Source of the DNA: Streptomyces sp. NBC_00190
GTDB taxonomy: Bacteria; Actinomycetota; Actinomycetes; Streptomycetales; Streptomycetaceae
Assembly: GCF_036203305.1 (NCBI RefSeq)
Contig: NZ_CP108131.1
Coordinates: forward strand, 806,001-870,000
DNA: 64,000 bases
Direction: 5' to 3'
Shown here: positions 61,682 to 64,000 of the stretch, piece by piece
Numbering within the stretch: the stretch's first letter is position 1
How the letters are laid out: each line of letters opens with the position of its first letter
Notes under the pieces: generated by a model
Told to the model about the DNA's origin: nothing
What the model saw: the letters and a program-made list of their open reading frames with translations, nothing else
Databases searched by the model: none
Position numbers and translations under genes: made by a program

Positions 61682-62977
61682 TCAGTGGTGGCTCGGCGCG
61701 CGGTGCAGGAGTTCCAGCCGCTGCTGTGCCAGGTGCAGGTACTTGGGGTCGACCGACGGCAGCGAGCGCAGCAGGTCCATCAGTTCGGTGCCGGCTTCGC
61801 GGACCTCCGCCCCGTCCTTCAGCTGCGTCCAGCAGTAGAGGGCGCCGGCGGCCGCCGCGTGGACTTCGGCCGCGTCCGGGGGCTGGTAGCCCAGGCGGGT
61901 CCGGCCGACGCCGGTCCACAGCCGGGTGGCCAGCCGGAAGTCACCCGCCATACGGGCGAGATCGGCTCGGATCTCCACCCACTGGACCGACTCGGGCGAG
62001 GTGAATCCGTACGCCCGCGAGGCGTGCTGCTCCCACGCCTGCGCGAGGGTGGCGGCTTCCGCGTGGCGGCCCGATGTGGCAAGGGCGTGGATGTGCGGCC
62101 GAGGGTCCTGAACGGCCTCGGGCGCGGGCGAGACCGGCCGGGGACCGGGCACTGCCTCCTGCTGCCCGACCGGAACGGTCTGGTGGGGCGCGCCGTCAGC
62201 GGTGCGTCCCGGGGCCGCGACCGGGTCCTGGGCCGGCACTCCGAGCTCGCGCGCGGTGGGCAGGACGAGGGCACCGGGCGGCAGCGCGGCGGCGCTCACC
62301 GCGAGGACGTGCAGTTGGAGGTTGGCCGGCCGGGAGGGGCTGCAGCGGAGCTGGTCGATCCAGTGCCGCGTATAGCTGCTCACGACGTTCCCGCCGCCGG
62401 TGAAGCCGGGTGGTGAGACCACTCCGTACACCTCGGTGGAGGGGGCGGCGGGCAGGCTGCCGTACTCCTGCAACAGCGGCCACGCCTCCTTGTCCGCCGC
62501 GAGGTCGAGCAGCACGGTGGTCAGCCCGGGAGGCCGACCGCCCAGCTCCGCGCCCAGCCACTCCCAGGGCAGCGCGGTGTAGCGGACCGAGGCGGCCGTC
62601 GTCCCCGCAAGGGCGAGGTGGAGCCGGCGGCTTCGGCGGTCGACCGTGAGCCGGCCCGACAGATAGACGAGCAGCGGTCCCGGCGTGGCGGCGGCCGTAC
62701 GCAGCCTCGTCAGCGCCGTGTTCGGGTCCCGGACCCCGTCCAGATACGTCGTGTCGCTGGGGATCCCGCTGTTCAGGAGAGCGGAGACGGGCACCACCCC
62801 GAGCGCCGCCACGTTCGCACTGGGCGCCACCTGAACACTGCGGCGACGCACGGCGACGTCCCCCGCGACGAGAAGTACATGCCCCCGCTGCTGCGTCGGC
62901 CCGATGATGTGCATGAACAGACCGTACTCACATCCTCCGGTTCCCGGAGCCGCACCCCGGACGTCGTCCGCTTTCAC
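61682..62977 (-). CDS. Caspase-fold-like protein lacking the catalytic dyad, with helical repeats
   Basis: 431 residues from GTG 62977, which overlaps the ATP-grasp stop as GTGA; ATG 62914 is an alternative. Residues 30-190 look like a caspase-type fold: P-L-L-V-Y-L-S-G-R-L at 101-110 stands where active proteins have Y-F-S-G-H-G, and V-L-L-D-L-A-A-D at 155-162 where the Cys block L-D-x-C would be. Both catalytic residues are thus missing. A Pro/Ala linker and TPR-like helices with W-V-E-I-R-A-D-L-A-R-M-A-G-D-F follow. Likely a scaffold or sensor; the caspase-fold call is an inference. Confidence 0.6.
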   Translation of the reverse strand: MKADDVRGAAPGTGGCEYGLFMHIIGPTQQRGHVLLVAGDVAVRRRSVQVAPSANVAALGVVPVSALLNSGIPSDTTYLDGVRDPNTALTRLRTAAATPGPLLVYLSGRLTVDRRSRRLHLALAGTTAASVRYTALPWEWLGAELGGRPPGLTTVLLDLAADKEAWPLLQEYGSLPAAPSTEVYGVVSPPGFTGGGNVVSSYTRHWIDQLRCSPSRPANLQLHVLAVSAAALPPGALVLPTARELGVPAQDPVAAPGRTADGAPHQTVPVGQQEAVPGPRPVSPAPEAVQDPRPHIHALATSGRHAEAATLAQAWEQHASRAYGFTSPESVQWVEIRADLARMAGDFRLATRLWTGVGRTRLGYQPPDAAEVHAAAAGALYCWTQLKDGAEVREAGTELMDLLRSLPSVDPKYLHLAQQRLELLHRAPSHH

Positions 62978-63894
62978 AGCCGGGCGACGGCCTCCACGAA
63001 GCGCTCGACGCCGCCCTCGGCCTCCGTCAGGAAGAGGTTGGGCTCGATCAGCTCCAGCTCCATCACCACCGGGGACCCGTCACCGGCCAGTGCGAGGTCG
63101 ACCCGCGCGTACAGCAGTGGGCCGCCCGCCGGGACGGCCACCGTGGCGAGCGCCGCCGCGGCCACGGCCCGTTCGACCGCGTCGGGGACGTGCCGGACCA
63201 GGTCGGGGTGGGGTACGCGCGCGTTGTCGATGCGGCCGGTGTCGTTGAGGACCGGCCCCTTGCGCATCGCGTGGCTGAACCGGCCTCCCAGGAAGACCAG
63301 CGCGCGTTCGCCGTCGACGATCCGCTCCATGTACGGCTGGACCATCGCGGTCTCCCCGCCCTCGTGCAGCAGCCGTACGTGCGCCTCGGCCGCGTCCCGC
63401 TGCGCGAGGGTGTACCGGGCACTGTTCCGGGCTCCGGCCGACACCGACGGCTTCACGACGATCTCGCCGTCCTCCGGCAGCCGGACGGCGTCGCCGGGTG
63501 CGATGAAACGGGTCGGCACCGTCGGGACCCCGTGGGCCGCGAGCTCCGCGAGGTAGGTCTTGTCACTGTTCCAGCGCACCACCTCGGCGGGGCTGTGCAG
63601 GGAGGTCACCGCGCCGACGCGGTCGGCCCACGCCAGGAACTCCGGCAGCCCGTCCGTGTACTGCCAGGTGGACCGGATGACCACGGCGTCCTGCGCGGCC
63701 CAGTCGAATCCGGCGTCGTCCCAGTCGACCGCCACCGCGTCGATCCCTCGCGCGCGCAGCGCCGCCACCAGCACCGGCAGCTGCGCGTCCTGCTCCCTGC
63801 CGAACGCGTCGGTGGCCAGTGCCACCCTCTTCACGGCCGAGCCACCCGCCGCCGGTCCCGAACCCGTGCCTGTACCCGTACCTGCTCGCGTCAT
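62974..63894 (-). CDS. ATP-grasp protein (RimK/DcsG-like)
   Basis: 306 residues; ATG 63894 after GGGAGGGGTG. A 20-residue Gly/Thr lead precedes V-A-L-A-T-D-A-F, then D-A-V-V-I-R-S-T-W-Q-Y. The ATP-grasp core has I-V-V-K-P-S-V-S-A-G-A-R-N and M-V-Q-P-Y-M-E, and ends with the metal site V-M-E-L-E-L-I-E-P-N-L-F. E-x-E-L-I-E-P resembles DcsG, the cycloserine-forming ligase, but many uncharacterised Streptomyces proteins share it. Its stop overlaps the next gene's GTG. Confidence 0.78.
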   Translation of the reverse strand: MTRAGTGTGTGSGPAAGGSAVKRVALATDAFGREQDAQLPVLVAALRARGIDAVAVDWDDAGFDWAAQDAVVIRSTWQYTDGLPEFLAWADRVGAVTSLHSPAEVVRWNSDKTYLAELAAHGVPTVPTRFIAPGDAVRLPEDGEIVVKPSVSAGARNSARYTLAQRDAAEAHVRLLHEGGETAMVQPYMERIVDGERALVFLGGRFSHAMRKGPVLNDTGRIDNARVPHPDLVRHVPDAVERAVAAAALATVAVPAGGPLLYARVDLALAGDGSPVVMELELIEPNLFLTEAEGGVERFVEAVARL

Positions 63895-64000
63895 ACGTCA
63901 CCCCTCCCCGAACGGCTTGCGCCGCCCACCCTACGGAACCCCGCCCGGGGCGCCTGCGGGGCCGGCGCCCCGCCCCGGTGCCATGCTGGGATGGAGACAC

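Overview
The window is about 72% GC with strong third-position GC bias, frequent GTG (and some TTG) starts, purine-rich ribosome binding sites and many actinomycete-only families: DUF5133, DUF7144, DUF6126 and DUF6421-like proteins, SpoIIE-type phosphatases and PASTA-less Ser/Thr kinases. It is almost certainly a Streptomyces chromosome or a very close relative. I see no rRNA, tRNA, CRISPR array, transposase or phage module. The mix of conserved and accessory genes fits a chromosome arm-proximal region.

Layout. 0-6.5 kb: end of a zinc-binding protein, a small helical protein, a divergent oxidoreductase/GlxA-type regulator pair, a VOC protein and a UvrA2-like ABC ATPase. 6.5-10.5 kb: a secreted protein, a cytochrome P450 with an amidohydrolase, and an ANTAR-DUF5133 regulator. 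10.9-18.4 kb: envelope genes (FUSC/ArAE exporter, DUF1269, DUF7144, D-Ala-D-Ala carboxypeptidase, lipase maturation factor), two small Cys-rich proteins and a PAS-SpoIIE phosphatase. 18.6-21 kb: two lipoproteins.

20.99-26.09 kb is the most interesting segment. Five minus-strand genes, every junction a 4-base GTGA overlap, encode in transcription order a BacA-like (prephenate decarboxylase type) protein, a DUF6421-like protein, an EamA exporter, an ATP-grasp ligase and a class IV aminotransferase. By analogy with bacilysin synthesis (decarboxylate prephenate, transaminate, ligate, export) this looks like an undescribed small peptide or modified amino acid pathway.

26.4-45.4 kb: DinB, glycosyltransferase, a Pro-rich membrane protein, a three-repeat beta-trefoil protein, a clearly broken aminoglycoside phosphotransferase beside a HAD phosphatase, dienelactone hydrolase, a TetR/SnoaL pair with two operator copies, GNAT, a GH2 exo-beta-glucosaminidase, an XRE-membrane-oxidoreductase operon, and a metallophosphoesterase-MFS-beta-propeller operon.

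45.75-53.0 kb: a five-gene overlapping operon (SWIM zinc finger, 462-aa unknown, vWA, MoxR AAA+, DUF5682) that matches the E. coli yehL/M/P/Q-type MoxR-vWA systems proposed to act in biological conflict. 53.1-60 kb: NTF2-like, Ser/Thr kinase with an extracellular SH3-like end, MASE1, SpoIIE phosphatase, a 52-residue DUF6126 protein under a perfect 16-bp palindrome, secreted and lectin-like proteins, and an MFS pump. 60-64 kb: a FAD monooxygenase, then a DcsG-like ATP-grasp protein coupled to a caspase-fold protein that appears to lack its catalytic dyad.

All family names come from reading the translations by eye; no database search was run.
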